NCBI RefSeq assembly: GCF_964204645.1
Contig: NC_134030.1
Coordinates: 597,855-661,854 of the forward strand
Length of the DNA: 64,000 bases
Origin: Tubulanus polymorphus
Taxonomy: Eukaryota; Nemertea; Palaeonemertea; Tubulaniformes; Tubulanidae
Reading direction: 5' to 3'
Below are positions 46,950-58,189 of this stretch, in pieces (the stretch's first letter is position 1; each line of letters opens with the position of its first letter). The notes under the pieces were generated by a model. That model had not been told where the DNA came from and did no database searches. It was given only the letters and a program-made list of their open reading frames with translations. The position numbers were made by a program, and so were the translations under genes.

Positions 46950-48605
46950 TACATGTGAATCTCGGCAAATTCAAAACTGAAAAGACAAAATAAACAAGAA
47001 ATAAATAAAGATTTCAAAGTCAACTTATTAGTAAAAAAATAACGAGTAAAATTTAGCATTTCATACAAAATCATAAGATAATTACCTAATTTGCTTGTGA
47101 GATGAACTCCATGTTGACAGTTGTATGAACAATTCATGAATAATCTCTTCTCAGGATTTCTTCAATCTTTGCCGAAATCAAGTCTTTGTTATCTTAGTTT
47201 CCGTTGTAACAGTTTTCTGACGACTGATCCGGCAAATTGAAAACTGAAAAGACAAAATAAACAACAAATGAAACATGATTTTAAACTCATTTAAACTTAA
47301 ATGTAAAAATTAGCATTTCATACAAATCATAAGATAATTACCTAATTTGCTCGTGAGATGAACTCCATGTTGACAGTTATATGATTCATGAATAATCTCT
47401 TCTCAGGATTTCTTCAATCTTTGCCAAATCAAGTCTTTGTTATCTTAGTTCCCGTTGAAACAGTTTTCTGACGATTGATCTCGGCAAATTGAAAACTGAA
47501 AAGACAAAATAAACAGCAAATGAAACGTGATTTTAAACTCATTTAAACTTAAATGCAAAAATGTAAAATTAGCATTTCATACAAAATCATAAGATAATTA
47601 CCTAATTTGCTTGTGAGATGAACTCCATGTTGACAGTTGTATGAACAATTCTTGAATAATCTCTTCGCAGGATTTCTTCAATCTTTGCCAAATCAAGTCT
47701 TCGTTATCTCAGTTTCCGTTGTAACAGTTTTTTTATGACTGATCTCGGCAAATTGAAAACTGAAAAAACAAAATAAACAAGAAATTAATAAAGATTTCAA
47801 AGTCAACTTATTTGTAAAAAATTAACGAGTAAAAATTAGCATTTCATACAAAATCATAAGATAACTACCTAATTTGCTTGTGAGATGAACTCCATGTTGA
47901 CAGTTGTATGAACAATTCATGAATAAGCTTTTCGCAGGATTTCTTCAATCTTTGCCAAATCAAGTCTTTGTTATCTTAGTTTCCGTTGTAACAGTTTTTG
48001 ATGACTGATCTCGGCAAATTGAAAACTGAAAAAACAAAATAAACAAGAAATTAATAAAGATTTCAAAGTCAACTTATTTGTAAAAAATTAACGAGTAAAA
48101 ATTAGCATTTCATACAAAATCATAAGATAATTACCTAATTTGCTTGTGAGATGAACTCCATGTTGACAGTTGTATGAACAATTCATGAATAATCTTTTCG
48201 CAGGATTTCTTCAATCTTTGCCAAATCAAGTCTTTGTTATCTTAGTTTCCGTTGTAACAGTTTTTGACGACTGATCTCGGCAAATTGAAAACTGAAAAGA
48301 CAAAATAAACAACAAATGAAACGTGATTTTAAACTCACTTAAACTTAAATGCAAAAATGTAAAATTGGCATTCCATACTAATTTATCAGATAATTATAGC
48401 TGCAAAGCAGCGATAACGGGTTTTCTGCACAGTCTTAGAATCCTGTTCAACGGTTAACACAGTTTTATAAGAGTAAGGTTGACAAACATTCAATTACACC
48501 TACTTGAAATGCAAAAATGTTAAATTGGCAATTCATACAATTTCATAAGATAATTACCTAATTTGCTTGTGAGATGAACTCCATGTTGACAGTTGTATGA
48601 ACAAT
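46950..48605 (-). repeat. ~260-bp tandem repeat of exon-like units, six copies plus a partial
   Basis: Units recur near 46965, 47231, 47486, 47743, 48013 and 48281, with a partial copy at about 48536. On the minus strand most carry a pyrimidine tract ending cttttcag (acceptor-like), about 190 bases, then ACAAGCAAATTAG followed by gtaatt (donor-like). All frames contain stops, so if these are exons they are non-coding or untranslated. No transcript evidence is available. Confidence 0.85.
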
Positions 48606-49001
48606 TCTAGAGTTGAGTGTGGTTGGTATCCGAGTTGTGGATTTCGTTTCAGTAATTTATGGAGCTGATAAATAACTGGTTACTGCTTCCTCTGATGTTG
48701 TTGTTGCTGATGCTGGTTCTGTCGTCTCGTCGATTTACAATATACTTTTTTTTTCTTACATCAATATTTTTTTACATCTATATTTTTTTCTAACATGATT
48801 TTCTTTTTTCTTACAAACAATTATTCACTTGTTTTTTAACCAATATCTAATTTCTTTAATAGAAAAAAGGTTTTAATTCTGAAAATCAAAATGTCAAGTC
48901 AGAACTTCTACATCAGACACTGGCAAATGGCAGTAACTGCAGTTGAATGAAGACTCGGAGTTGATGAGGACCTCAAATGTCCGAAACTATTTGAATTTAA
49001 G

Positions 49002-49286
49002 ATGGCTACTTTACTGTGGGTACGACACAGTCAACATCTGCAGCAGAAGAACAAGGCGGTTTCCAACAATCGTTCAAAATTGTGCCGAAGCATGACAGTA
49101 ACCGACGCAGCAACGGCTCTTCGAGCAGCGAGGTCTAAAACGAAAGTTACGGAAGTTTCAGTCGACAAAATTTCCAACAAGATGCCTAGTCGAACAAGCG
49201 GGTCCAGAGCCAAACCTGGACAAGCGCTAACTAGGGATCCCTTCAAACCTTTTCATGGTCCTCCTGTACGGAGGATATATTTATGA
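49002..49286 (+). CDS. Doubtful small ORF, unrecognised (94 codons)
   Basis: Starts at AAGATGGCT, a good initiation context, and reads a Ser/Lys/Arg-rich, mostly polar 94-residue chain ending PVRRIYL. The frame is open upstream back to a TGA near 48949. It lies in a less repetitive stretch than its neighbours. No domain, membrane segment or homologue is recognised, and the opposite strand is also open for 71 codons, so this could be chance. Confidence 0.2.
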   Translation: MATLLWVRHSQHLQQKNKAVSNNRSKLCRSMTVTDAATALRAARSKTKVTEVSVDKISNKMPSRTSGSRAKPGQALTRDPFKPFHGPPVRRIYL

Positions 49287-49474
49287 CAATTCATCGCGGC
49301 AAGCACGAACATAAACAAAGCTTCAATCACGCGCGTCGCGTATCAAATATTCAAATTCAGCGGAGAAATACGATTACAAATTTCACGCTGCGATCGCCGT
49401 TCTACAGAGTGATAAGACGGTGTCGTTGAAAAGCACGAGTAAAACGGTTACTATGTCTGAATGTTTCTCATTGA

Positions 49475-49680
49475 TAAGCCCAAGGGGGCTGCGCGTATGA
49501 TGGATTGATAAGCCCACTGGGGCTGCGAGTATGATGGACTGGTAAGCCCACGGGGGCTGCACGTATGATGGATCGAAAAGCCCACTGGGGCTGCGAATAT
49601 GATAGACTGGTAAGCGCAAGGTGGCTGCACGTATGATGGATTGGTAAGCCCACTGGGGCTGCGAGTATGATGGATCAACA
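49475..49680. repeat. ~34-bp minisatellite, about 6 copies
   Basis: Unit TAAGCCCACTGGGGCTGCGA followed by GTATGATGGATTGG. CCCACTGGGG-type palindromic cores recur. Confidence 0.93.
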
Positions 49681-49689
49681 GTATTTACT

Positions 49690-50650
49690 ACCAAAAATTG
49701 TGAATTAGCGAGTTTGATTCTTAATCTTCAAATAAAGATCAAATCTTATCAATGAACAGGGTCGATTCCTGATTTTTAGTCAAGTTTTTTCACTGTTAAG
49801 AAGTTCTTCTGAACGCACCTAGAGTCGAATTAGAACTGTGATAAGTCCTTTCAATTGTAGTTTGAGACAAATTTTTACTAAGATTTTTCACTATATTTGG
49901 CTTCAGTTAAATGATCCAATAACTGATTCATCTTATATCAAATTATCCTCAGGTGGAATAACTGTTGCAAGGTTCCTAACTTCACATCTACATAAGATAT
50001 TTTTCATTTCCATGACTCTTCCACGAGATATATTTTCCACCGGGGAATTTATCTGACCATCTTAAATGGCCCGCATATGCCAGAAAACACTAAACAATCT
50101 ATGATGAATAATACAACATCAAATATGGCTTCCAGTAAACATTTGAGATCGAGATTCGATAGCTCGATATTTCAGTTTGAAATTCAATACCTCAATGTTT
50201 CAGTTTGAGATCTGATGTTTAAAGTAATTTTCAAATAGATGCCAGAATTAATTGATAAAGATGCAGAAGTGGTGAAGTGTGAATGGTGTAGTGCAGGTGC
50301 AAGTCGGCGCCTTGTGCAATAAATACGTGAAGTGAAGATGTGCACGAATCAACTTTCTTCTGGCATCTTTCCAACAGCAGCATTTACCAAATTATAGATC
50401 ACCTAAACAATAGTAAGAGGACAATAAATCTTTAAGATGAAAATCTCTAGTGAGACCGAGCGTCTTTCAAGATTTTTAAATCAGTTTTTAAACCCTTGAA
50501 ATTCATAATTAGCAATAATCTCTTTGTATCAAGTTTAGGTTAATGAATCTTAACTTCCCTTGCAACAGTTATATTCCTAGAATAATAGCTTGATCATGTT
50601 TAACCCCGATGGGGGGTAGGTTTTCACCAGCTAAAAGCTGTTTTGGTATC
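49690..50650. other. Non-coding DNA, nothing recognised
   Basis: AT-rich, with one unremarkable 72-codon frame (49838-50056). Confidence 0.4.
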
Positions 50651-50654
50651 AAGC

Positions 50655-51378
50655 TGCTGGTGTGTATCGACGACGAGCTGCTGGTGTGTATCGAGCTGCT
50701 GGTGAGTATCGAGCTGCTGGTGTGTATCGACGAGCTGCTGGTGTGTATCGAGCTGTGAGTATCGAGCGGCTGGTGTGTATCGACGACGAGCTGCTGGTGT
50801 GTATCGAGCTTCTGGTGTGTATCGACGACGAACTGCTGGTGTGTATCGACGAGCTGCTGGTGTGTATCAAACTGCTGCTGAGTATCGAGCTGCTGGTGTG
50901 TATCGACGACGAACTGCTGGTGTGTATCGACGACGAACTGCTGGTGTGTATCGACGACAAACTGCTGGTGTGTATAGATGACGAACTGCTGGTGTGTATC
51001 GAGCTGCTGGTGTGTATCGACGACGAACTGCTGGTGTGTATCAACGACGAACTGCTGGTGTGTATCGACGACGAACTGCTGGTGTGTATCAACGACGAAC
51101 TGCTGGTGTGTATCGAGCTGCTGGTGTGTATCGACGACGAACTGCTGGTGTGTATAGATGACGAACTGCTGGTGTGTATCGACGACGAACTGCTGGTGTG
51201 TATCGACGACGAACTGCTGGTGTGTATCGACGACGAACTGCTGGTGTGTATCAACGACGAACTGCTGGTGTGAATCGAGCTGCTGGTGAGTATCGACGAC
51301 AAGCTGCTGGTGTGTATCGAGCTGCTGGTGTGTATCGACGACGAGCTGCTGGTGTGTATCGAGCTGCGAGTATCGACG
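50655..51378. repeat. 18/24-bp composite minisatellite, open on both strands
   Basis: Units GAGCTGCTGGTGTGTATC (18) and GACGACGAACTGCTGGTGTGTATC in part (24) are interspersed. Both lengths are multiples of three and lack stops in several frames. This gives a 292-codon minus frame (VDTHQQF repeats) and a 203-codon plus frame (DDELLVCI repeats). Coding status cannot be settled; a repeat artefact is favoured. Confidence 0.93.
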
Positions 51379-51654
51379 ATGAGCTGCCGATGTTTGACGA
51401 CGAGTAAAAAATGCATAACGGGGAAACATTGCGAGACCAAAGTTCAATTTTTATTAATGATTATTTATCAATTATTTTATCTTTTTAATTTTCATGTGAG
51501 TTATAATCTTTTCAATTGCATTTTACGGCAGATTGAGAACTTTAAGAAGTTCTTTTTTTCAAACGTTTTTTACGACAAATTAAGAACTTTACAACGTTCT
51601 TTCAATAGAATCTAACAACAAACTTAGAACTTTAATTTCTAGTTTTTAAATTTT

Positions 51655-52215
51655 TTTTGGATGAATGACATGAATGGGTGCGATAGGAATCGCACCCGCA
51701 AATAAATAAATTGGATGAAATGAGATGAGATTTTTTAAATTTTTATATTTTTTTTTCGTTTTTAGTTTTAATTTTTTTTTGATGAATGACATGAATGGGT
51801 GCGATAGGAATCGCACCCGCAAATAAATAAATTGGATGAAATGAGATGAGATTTTTTAAATTTTTATATTTTTTTTCGTTTTTAGTTTTAATTTTTTTTT
51901 GATGAATGACATGAATGGGTGCGATAGGGATCGCACCCGCAAATAAATAAATTGGATGAAATGAGATGAGATTTTTTAATTTTAATACTTTTTTTTCGTT
52001 TTTAGTTTTTTATTTTTTTTTGGATGAATGACATGAATGGGTGCGATAGGAATCGCACCCGCAAATAAATAAATTGGATGAAATGAGATGAGATTTTTTT
52101 AATTTTTATATTTTTTTTCGTTTTTAGTTTTAATTTTTTTTTTGATGGATGACATGAATGGGTGCGATAGGCATCGCACCCGCAAATAAATAAATTGGAT
52201 GAAATGAGATGAGAT
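51655..52215. repeat. ~121-bp tandem repeat with a conserved hairpin, 5 copies
   Basis: Each unit has the hairpin GGGTGCGAT-agga-ATCGCACCC, then ATGAAATGAGATGAGA and a poly-T/TTTTCGTTTTTAG stretch. Confidence 0.95.
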
Positions 52216-52830
52216 TTTTAAAGATTTTATAATTTTTTTTTATTTTTGATTTTTTAAATTTAAAATGTTTACCCCAGGGAACACCGGCTAGAAGAGCAAG
52301 CGCCACCTGCACGGATGATGAGCTAAAGAAGGTAATCAGAGAGGAACCCTAAACTAACCCAACCCCACCACCATCCCCCCGACTTCGAACGGCTTCAATT
52401 CCGGATTTTCGAAAATGGAAATCAACCATAACATGTACCAGAAAAACATGGAAAAAGAATGGCCTGAAAGAAATTAAATTGATTTTGGAAAATTGGTATT
52501 ATAGTGAATTCAACCCGTTAAAGCCCGTGACACTCTAGGAAACTTATCAAAGGAGAGTGTGTGATGGCACCTTTCCCATCACCTGCCTTTGATAAGCTCC
52601 CAGAGCGAGCACCTTTTCGAGTCAACAACCAGTATGCTGGGCGGGATACAAAAATGGAAGAAAACAGGCCCGATTCCCGGCCACCTTCATACTGGATGTT
52701 GAGTCAAAAAGGTGCTTTGGGCTTTAAAGAATTGAAGACACTATTGTAAGCCGAAATAATTGTGGAATTGGACTAAAATTAAATCAAAAAATATGTGGTA
52801 CATGTTATAGTTGATTTTCTTTCAGTGAAG
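52216..52830. other. Non-coding DNA with a weak 62-codon ORF
   Basis: The plus frame near 52561-52749 shows no recognisable domain and overlaps no splice pattern. Nothing else stands out. Confidence 0.4.
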
Positions 52831-52900
52831 GCATATTAGGCGCGCATGAACGACTCATGCGTTCAAGGCACCTAATATCCCTTCACTGAAAGAATATTTT
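52830..52900. repeat. Long palindrome at the stop codon of the unknown gene
   Basis: TTCTTTCAGTGAAGGCATAT pairs with ATATCCCTTCACTGAAAGAA across a central segment that is itself partly palindromic (GCATGAACGACTCATGCG). Confidence 0.9.
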
Positions 52901-55900
52901 TTAGATCGGTTAACAAATCCGGAATTGTCCCCGAACGAAGCCGCTCCTCCCACATTCCATCCGTATGTCGGGCCACCACCTCTACCTCTCGGGCCACTCG
53001 TTCACTCGCCAGCTTTTTGGCGAGTGAACGAGTGACCGCCCGAGATACGGATGGAGGAGCAGGAGGAGCAGGACCCGCACCATCCCCAGCCCCACCACCA
53101 TCCCTCCTCGGCCGCTTCCTATTTATCCCCTCCCCTTCCTCCCGATTACCTTCATCAGCGGCACCATCCGCCGGGACCACTCTTGCTCCTCCTCCCTGCG
53201 GAGCCACGACGACCGCAACTTTTCTTTTCCTTTTTGTTCTAGTTTTTTTTGGCGGTGGTCGTGTCTGTAAAGAGAAAAAGTGAAAAATTTGTTTAGTATA
53301 AAATTAAACACAAGTATAAAAAATGAGAATGAGAAACCAGCGATTCAGCAAATAAAACACCTATACGTAGTTAGGATATCGTGTCACAAGGTGGCGTTTC
53401 GGTAAATCTACGAGTGACGCTCATAGAAATAGTTAGTTTTTACCGATACGGAAAGCCATCGGAGTTCTCGTTACTTTTTTTGAAAAAGTACCCATTATAA
53501 CAGGGACTTCTGGGACCGTTTCAATATAAAAGGACTTCTGATATTGATTTCGTAGTTCTGTTTGAACGTGTCATCCGTTAAACCCAGACTCAGATGAATT
53601 GTGTTATTCGAACAAAACATGATATTTTTGGTGAATAACAACATTGCTGGAAGACACGAGCACGTCAGCATCCAATACAGCGGAATAAGCATCTGGGGCC
53701 GATTCCATGGTCAAGACTTAAGTCCAAAAGTGGTCTTAAATCTAAAGACTGGTCTTAAGTTATTAGATTGGCTATAGAACTAAGTTGGTCTTAGAACGGT
53801 CTTAATTCTAAGCTCTGACTATGCAACTGGTCTCAGGTGTACGTGGGTCGGCATATTACCGGGACGAGGGGTCACACGATACAAATATCAGCCGCCTTCT
53901 TGACGTACGCAGCCAATTTTCTGCCGAACAAAATTTCGACAAAAAATCGACTCATAAACATATTTTTCCCGATGAGTTACAACAATCAAATGTTAGATAT
54001 TCAGAGACGTGTCTGCTGCACGTGTAACACCGAATAATCGTCACCACGGTAGACGAGCATTTCAGCCAATCACCAGTCAGTCCGTTATGACCGCCGCAGA
54101 TGGCGCTCATGGTCAAAAACAGTATTGTATTCCAGTGATAGGAAACGGTAAGTCACGCATAGTATACTGTACGCGTTACCATGGATACAATCAAAGTTTG
54201 AGCGATAAGTTTTCGCACTCGTGTGTACAACCATTGGTCTTAAGCAGATATAGATCAATAACCGAAGGTTTTCGACTATGGGGTTTTACCCGCAAATGGA
54301 AATTTATAACTACTCTTCTGTTTACAGGTCTGGTAATTTATTTGCTGAACTTCAACTGATATCCTGAATAAAATATGAAAACAAATAAAGATTCTTACCT
54401 CCGTCAGATCTCCTTCAAACAGCCGTCCCCGGACTCTGTCTGACGAACGAGTGGCGGCCGGGGGCGGCTGTCTGACAGGCCGCTGCTGAGGCGAATTTAA
54501 TGGACGTGGGGGAGGGGCAGCAGCGGGCGACATAGGATTAACCGGTGGTGGTATCCTATCGGGAACCAAGTTTCTTTTGAATTCCCCCACCAAGTCCCCA
54601 AACGGACATTCTTCTAAAATGTTCATCACTGTAAAATAAAAATAGAGAGAAATACATTAAACAACAAGTCGAATGGTTTCGATGCTACGGCTATGAATAT
54701 TATTCCAACAGGGGGCGCCTGATGTTACTTAAGTTTGATTTCAATGTAATCGTGTTGGTCTGGCAGCGATCGCTGATTGGACTGTTTTAGTGTTTTTGGA
54801 ATAACTAGGAAAAGAATACTAGAGGACCAAAGGTCCTGTGGTCTCCTGTTTTGATAAACACAGTACAATTGTGATTTTTTTAAGTAACACAATTAATTAT
54901 TTTTTCCTCTCAATGATTTGCAACTTATTCATACTGAACAAAATTTTAATTAGATTTGAAGTTTGCGCTGAATGAAATGAAATTCGATTTGTTTGTTTAA
55001 ATCTGAATGAAATTGAATCAAATTTTTATGCTTCTTCGGCAACTACTCGAGAAAAAACACTATTTTACTAAAACCTTACGCAATTGTCATAAATACATTT
55101 TCTGTAAAATAGTGTATTCTGATTGGTTCTATTCTGATTGGTTCTAATCTAGGGTGGATACAAGCTTCCACTGTTTTCCAGAATATAGTCAGAAAATGTG
55201 ACTAACATATTTTCTAGAAGTAACTAATCTGACGGATCCAGAATGCTAACTCAGTCAGCTTGTGAGTTATAACAACCAATAAGGTCCATAAAGGCTGTCT
55301 CTTAAGACTCAATAGCGTAACACTGTTACTCGCAGTTGATATATAAAAACAAATTCATATTCAAAATATTTATAAAATGAATGCGATTGATATCACCATT
55401 CAGTGCAAGATAATGTTAACTCAATGACTACGTTAATGTCAGCGACTCGCCGGTGACGTTACAAATGTAAACATTGCCTACGTTCAAACTACACGCGATT
55501 TTAACCAATCAGAATGCAAGTAAACATTATTATCATAAATCATGTGAGGGAATTCCATGGCATTCCGTACGCAACGCGTCATAGACACTATTGATCATGG
55601 GAAGTACCGGAGGGGGGAATCCCCTGTTAACCAAAATGGCGGAAATTCCGTCTGCTGCAAGCAATGTTGAATTTGGGTATTCTAAACTTTTAGCCAAAAT
55701 TCTGCTACTATTTCTTTTTGTCTTTTTGCAAATGCATTCAAATAGACAGATGGCTACATATCGTCATTACAGCATTAATTCATTGAAAGTTTTTATTAGA
55801 TTTTGAGGAGATATCATAGGCGCGGATCCAGGGAGGGTTTCAGGGGTCGTGACCCCGCTGATCGGCTACCAAAAAATTTTTAAAGCAAAAAAAAAAACGC

Positions 55901-56437
55901 TACCATATCATTTCAGAGAAAATTTTTTAAAAATTCCCTCAGTGAGATAAAATCACTTTTAGAAGGAAGAGGGAACTGTCAATAGGGCAATATACATATG
56001 TCCGAACAAATGATTCTTGGAAAGTTTGAATTCTGCACACTGCGATCAAAAAAGAACCTCGCGTTTTTCAATTGTTTCATCGTTCAATCCAGGATTCTCA
56101 TTCGGCCGAGGTGAAAAATCTTTTTTGCTCGGTTTTTCACTGAATTTGTTTCACAGACAGGAATAAAAAATTTTTTTTCTAATTCTTTTTATGCTATTAA
56201 AAAAGGCCTTATGTTTGGCCAAAAAATATGCCGTATAGGCCCCGGCTATTATTAGAGATTTTAGTCAGCATTTTTATGAACCCCGTCTTGGAAACATTCC
56301 TGGATCCGTGCCTGAATCAGTAACACACGTCACACTAAATGATATTGTATGAAAATAGTTAAACTACTTACACTCCGGTAGAAATATTCTGACGAACTCC
56401 TCCCGCCGGAACGCACGACTTAACCGAAATGCCAAAG
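52872..56437 (-). CDS. Unrecognised proline-rich, probably nuclear protein (three 3' exons)
   Basis: Three minus-strand exons join in frame: 56372-56437, 54399-54628 and 52872-53264. They have cag acceptors, gtaagt and gtaaga donors, and matching phases, giving 228 residues before TAG. Exon one encodes a basic helical stretch (SRAFRREEFVRIFLPE). Exon two continues with LMNILEECPFGDLVGEFKRN, then a Pro-rich region (PPPRPLNSPQQRPVRQPPP). The last exon opens with a strong nuclear-localisation-like run, KKTRTKRKRK, then an acidic/Gly stretch, KRPRR, and a helical Ala/Leu/Glu end. The first visible exon begins mid-codon and no upstream coding exon was found, so translation may start further upstream or at the Met of MNILEECP. 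No family is recognised. Two strong palindromes lie in the last exon, so an origin from a mobile element is possible. Confidence 0.55.
52925..53060. repeat. Extended palindrome inside the last exon
   Basis: A 21-base core stem (CCACTCGTTCACTCGCCA with its inverse TGGCGAGTGAACGAGTG) has a loop of about 6 bases. It is enclosed by outer matching words CATCCGTAT...ATACGGATG and GTCGGGC/GCCCGAG. Confidence 0.9.
53695..53834. mobile_element. MITE (GGGGCCGATTCCATGG ends), degenerate
   Basis: Shares AAGACTTAAGTCCAAAAGTG and GATTGGCTATAGAACTAA-like words with 28011-28150. The right end is decayed. Lies in an intron of the unknown minus-strand gene. Confidence 0.82.
54640..56371. other. Intron of the unknown minus-strand gene
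   Basis: No second gene recognised. A weak 71-codon plus frame begins near an AAAATGGCGGAA word at about 55633. A run of ambiguous low-complexity sequence occurs at 55850-56250. Confidence 0.4.
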
Positions 56438-56889
56438 CTGTAAAACAAAAATACAATTCATTATAATCACATACATTAATTACAAACTCAAATTCAAGAG
56501 CAGTTTGAACTGTGTCTCATGAAACTGAACCCAGATGAATCCAGTTCATTCAGGAATGAGAATTTCTAGTTTTTTCTAAATCTTTTTAAGCTTGCCGACA
56601 AGCCGAGCAAATTAACAAGTGACCCGAACACCGGCGTAAATATCGAACATGTTTAATGTCGGCGGGCGACGAAATCACCGTGACGGCCGATTTATAGATA
56701 GATCGGTACCCGCTCGTATCGGGCGTATAAATTCACCGGCGAATTTAATCGTCGCGATCGGGCGAAAAATGGATACGCTCGTGTCCTTCTAGCTTTATAT
56801 AATATTAATATTTAGTAACGTTAAACACAAGCTTCCAATATTCTTAGGATCGAAATCTCATATTGGTTTAATTCATTCAAAATTGCTAA

Positions 56890-57890
56890 ATTCATCGGTA
56901 TCATCTCAAGGTTTAAATATCAAACCTGACTTACTGGAATTGTATCACATCGGTTTCATCTGAAGGTTTAAATATCTATTCCCTAAACCTGACTTACTGG
57001 AATTGTATCACATCGGTTTCATCTCAAGGTTTAAATATCTATTCCCTAAACCTGACTTACTGGAATTGTATCACATCGGTTTCATCTGAAGGTTTAAATA
57101 TCTATTCCCTAAACCTGACTTACTGGAATTGTATCACATCGGTATCATCTGAAGGTTTAAATATCTATTCCCTAAACCTGACTTACTGGAATTGTATCAC
57201 ATCGGTTTCATCTCAAGGTTTAAATATCTATTCCCTAAACCTGACTTACTGGGATTGTATCACATCGGTTTTATCTGAAGGTTTAAATATCTATTCCCTA
57301 AACCTGACTTACTGGAATTGTATTACATCGGTTTAATCTCAAGGTTTAAATATCTATTCCCTAAACCTGACTTACTGGAATTGTATAACATCGGTATCAT
57401 CTGAAGGTTTAAATATCTATTCCCTAAACCTGACTTACTGGAATTGTATTACATCGGTATCATCTGAAGGTTTAAATATCTATTCCCTAAACCTGACTTA
57501 CTGGAATTGTATCACATCGGTTTCATCTCAAGGTTTAAATATCTATTCCCTAAACCTGACTTACTGGAATTGTATAACATCGGTATCATCTCAAGGTTTA
57601 AATATCTATTCCCTAAACCTGACTTACTGGGATTGTATCACATCGGTTTCATCTCAAGGTTTAAATATCTATTCCCTAAACCTGACTTACTGGAATTGTA
57701 TCACATCGGTATCATCTCAAGGTTTAAATATCTATTCCCTAAACCTGACTTACTGGAATTGTATCACATCGGTATCATCTCAAGGTTTAAATATCTATTC
57801 CCTAAACCTGACTTACTGGGATTGTATCACATCGGTTTCATCTCAAGGTTTAAATATCTATTCCCTAAACCTGACTTACTGGAATTGTTA
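56890..57890. repeat. 63-bp minisatellite, about 16 copies
   Basis: Unit contains CTGACTTACTGGAATTGTAT, CACATCGGTTTCATCTCAAG and GTTTAAATATCTATTCCCTA. Being a multiple of three, it leaves a 131-codon frame open. On the minus strand each unit carries CCA|gtaagt, a consensus splice donor. Confidence 0.97.
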
Positions 57891-57904
57891 ACTGGGGTTT
57901 AGAA

Positions 57905-58000
57905 TATATAACGAGACAAGTAGTACTTTATAGGACGTGTAACTAGTTTATTTGACACACAAGCTTTGGGTACTAATGTATAGAAGCTTCATCAGGTGAA
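57905..58000 (-). mobile_element. Retroelement 3'-end motif (CTGATGAAGCTT...AAGCTTGTGTGTCAAATAAA type)
   Basis: On the minus strand CTGATGA leads into an AAGCTT stem partner and TGTGTCAAATAAACTAG, the same layout as the motifs at 11.9, 18.0 and 24.4 kb but with different stem bases. Confidence 0.5.
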
Positions 58001-58189
58001 TGAGTGAAGTCAATGGAAACACTTTCGGATATCAACACATTTCAAATTGCTCTCAATTCATGCATTCAAATTATAATAAGCTCCTAAATAATTTTGAAAA
58101 CTTCTTCCACACAGCATGCAATCCATATAATATCATAATTTTTTGGAAATAAAATTAGTTTTTTTTCGGAGTAGTGCTTGACCCTTTCC

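Noticed and set aside
52561-52749. 62-codon plus frame
   Set aside because: No recognisable content or splice context.
54009-54359. 116-codon plus frame ending in a hydrophobic segment
   Set aside because: Antisense to an intron and in part overlapping the region next to a verified minus exon; no signal of a family.
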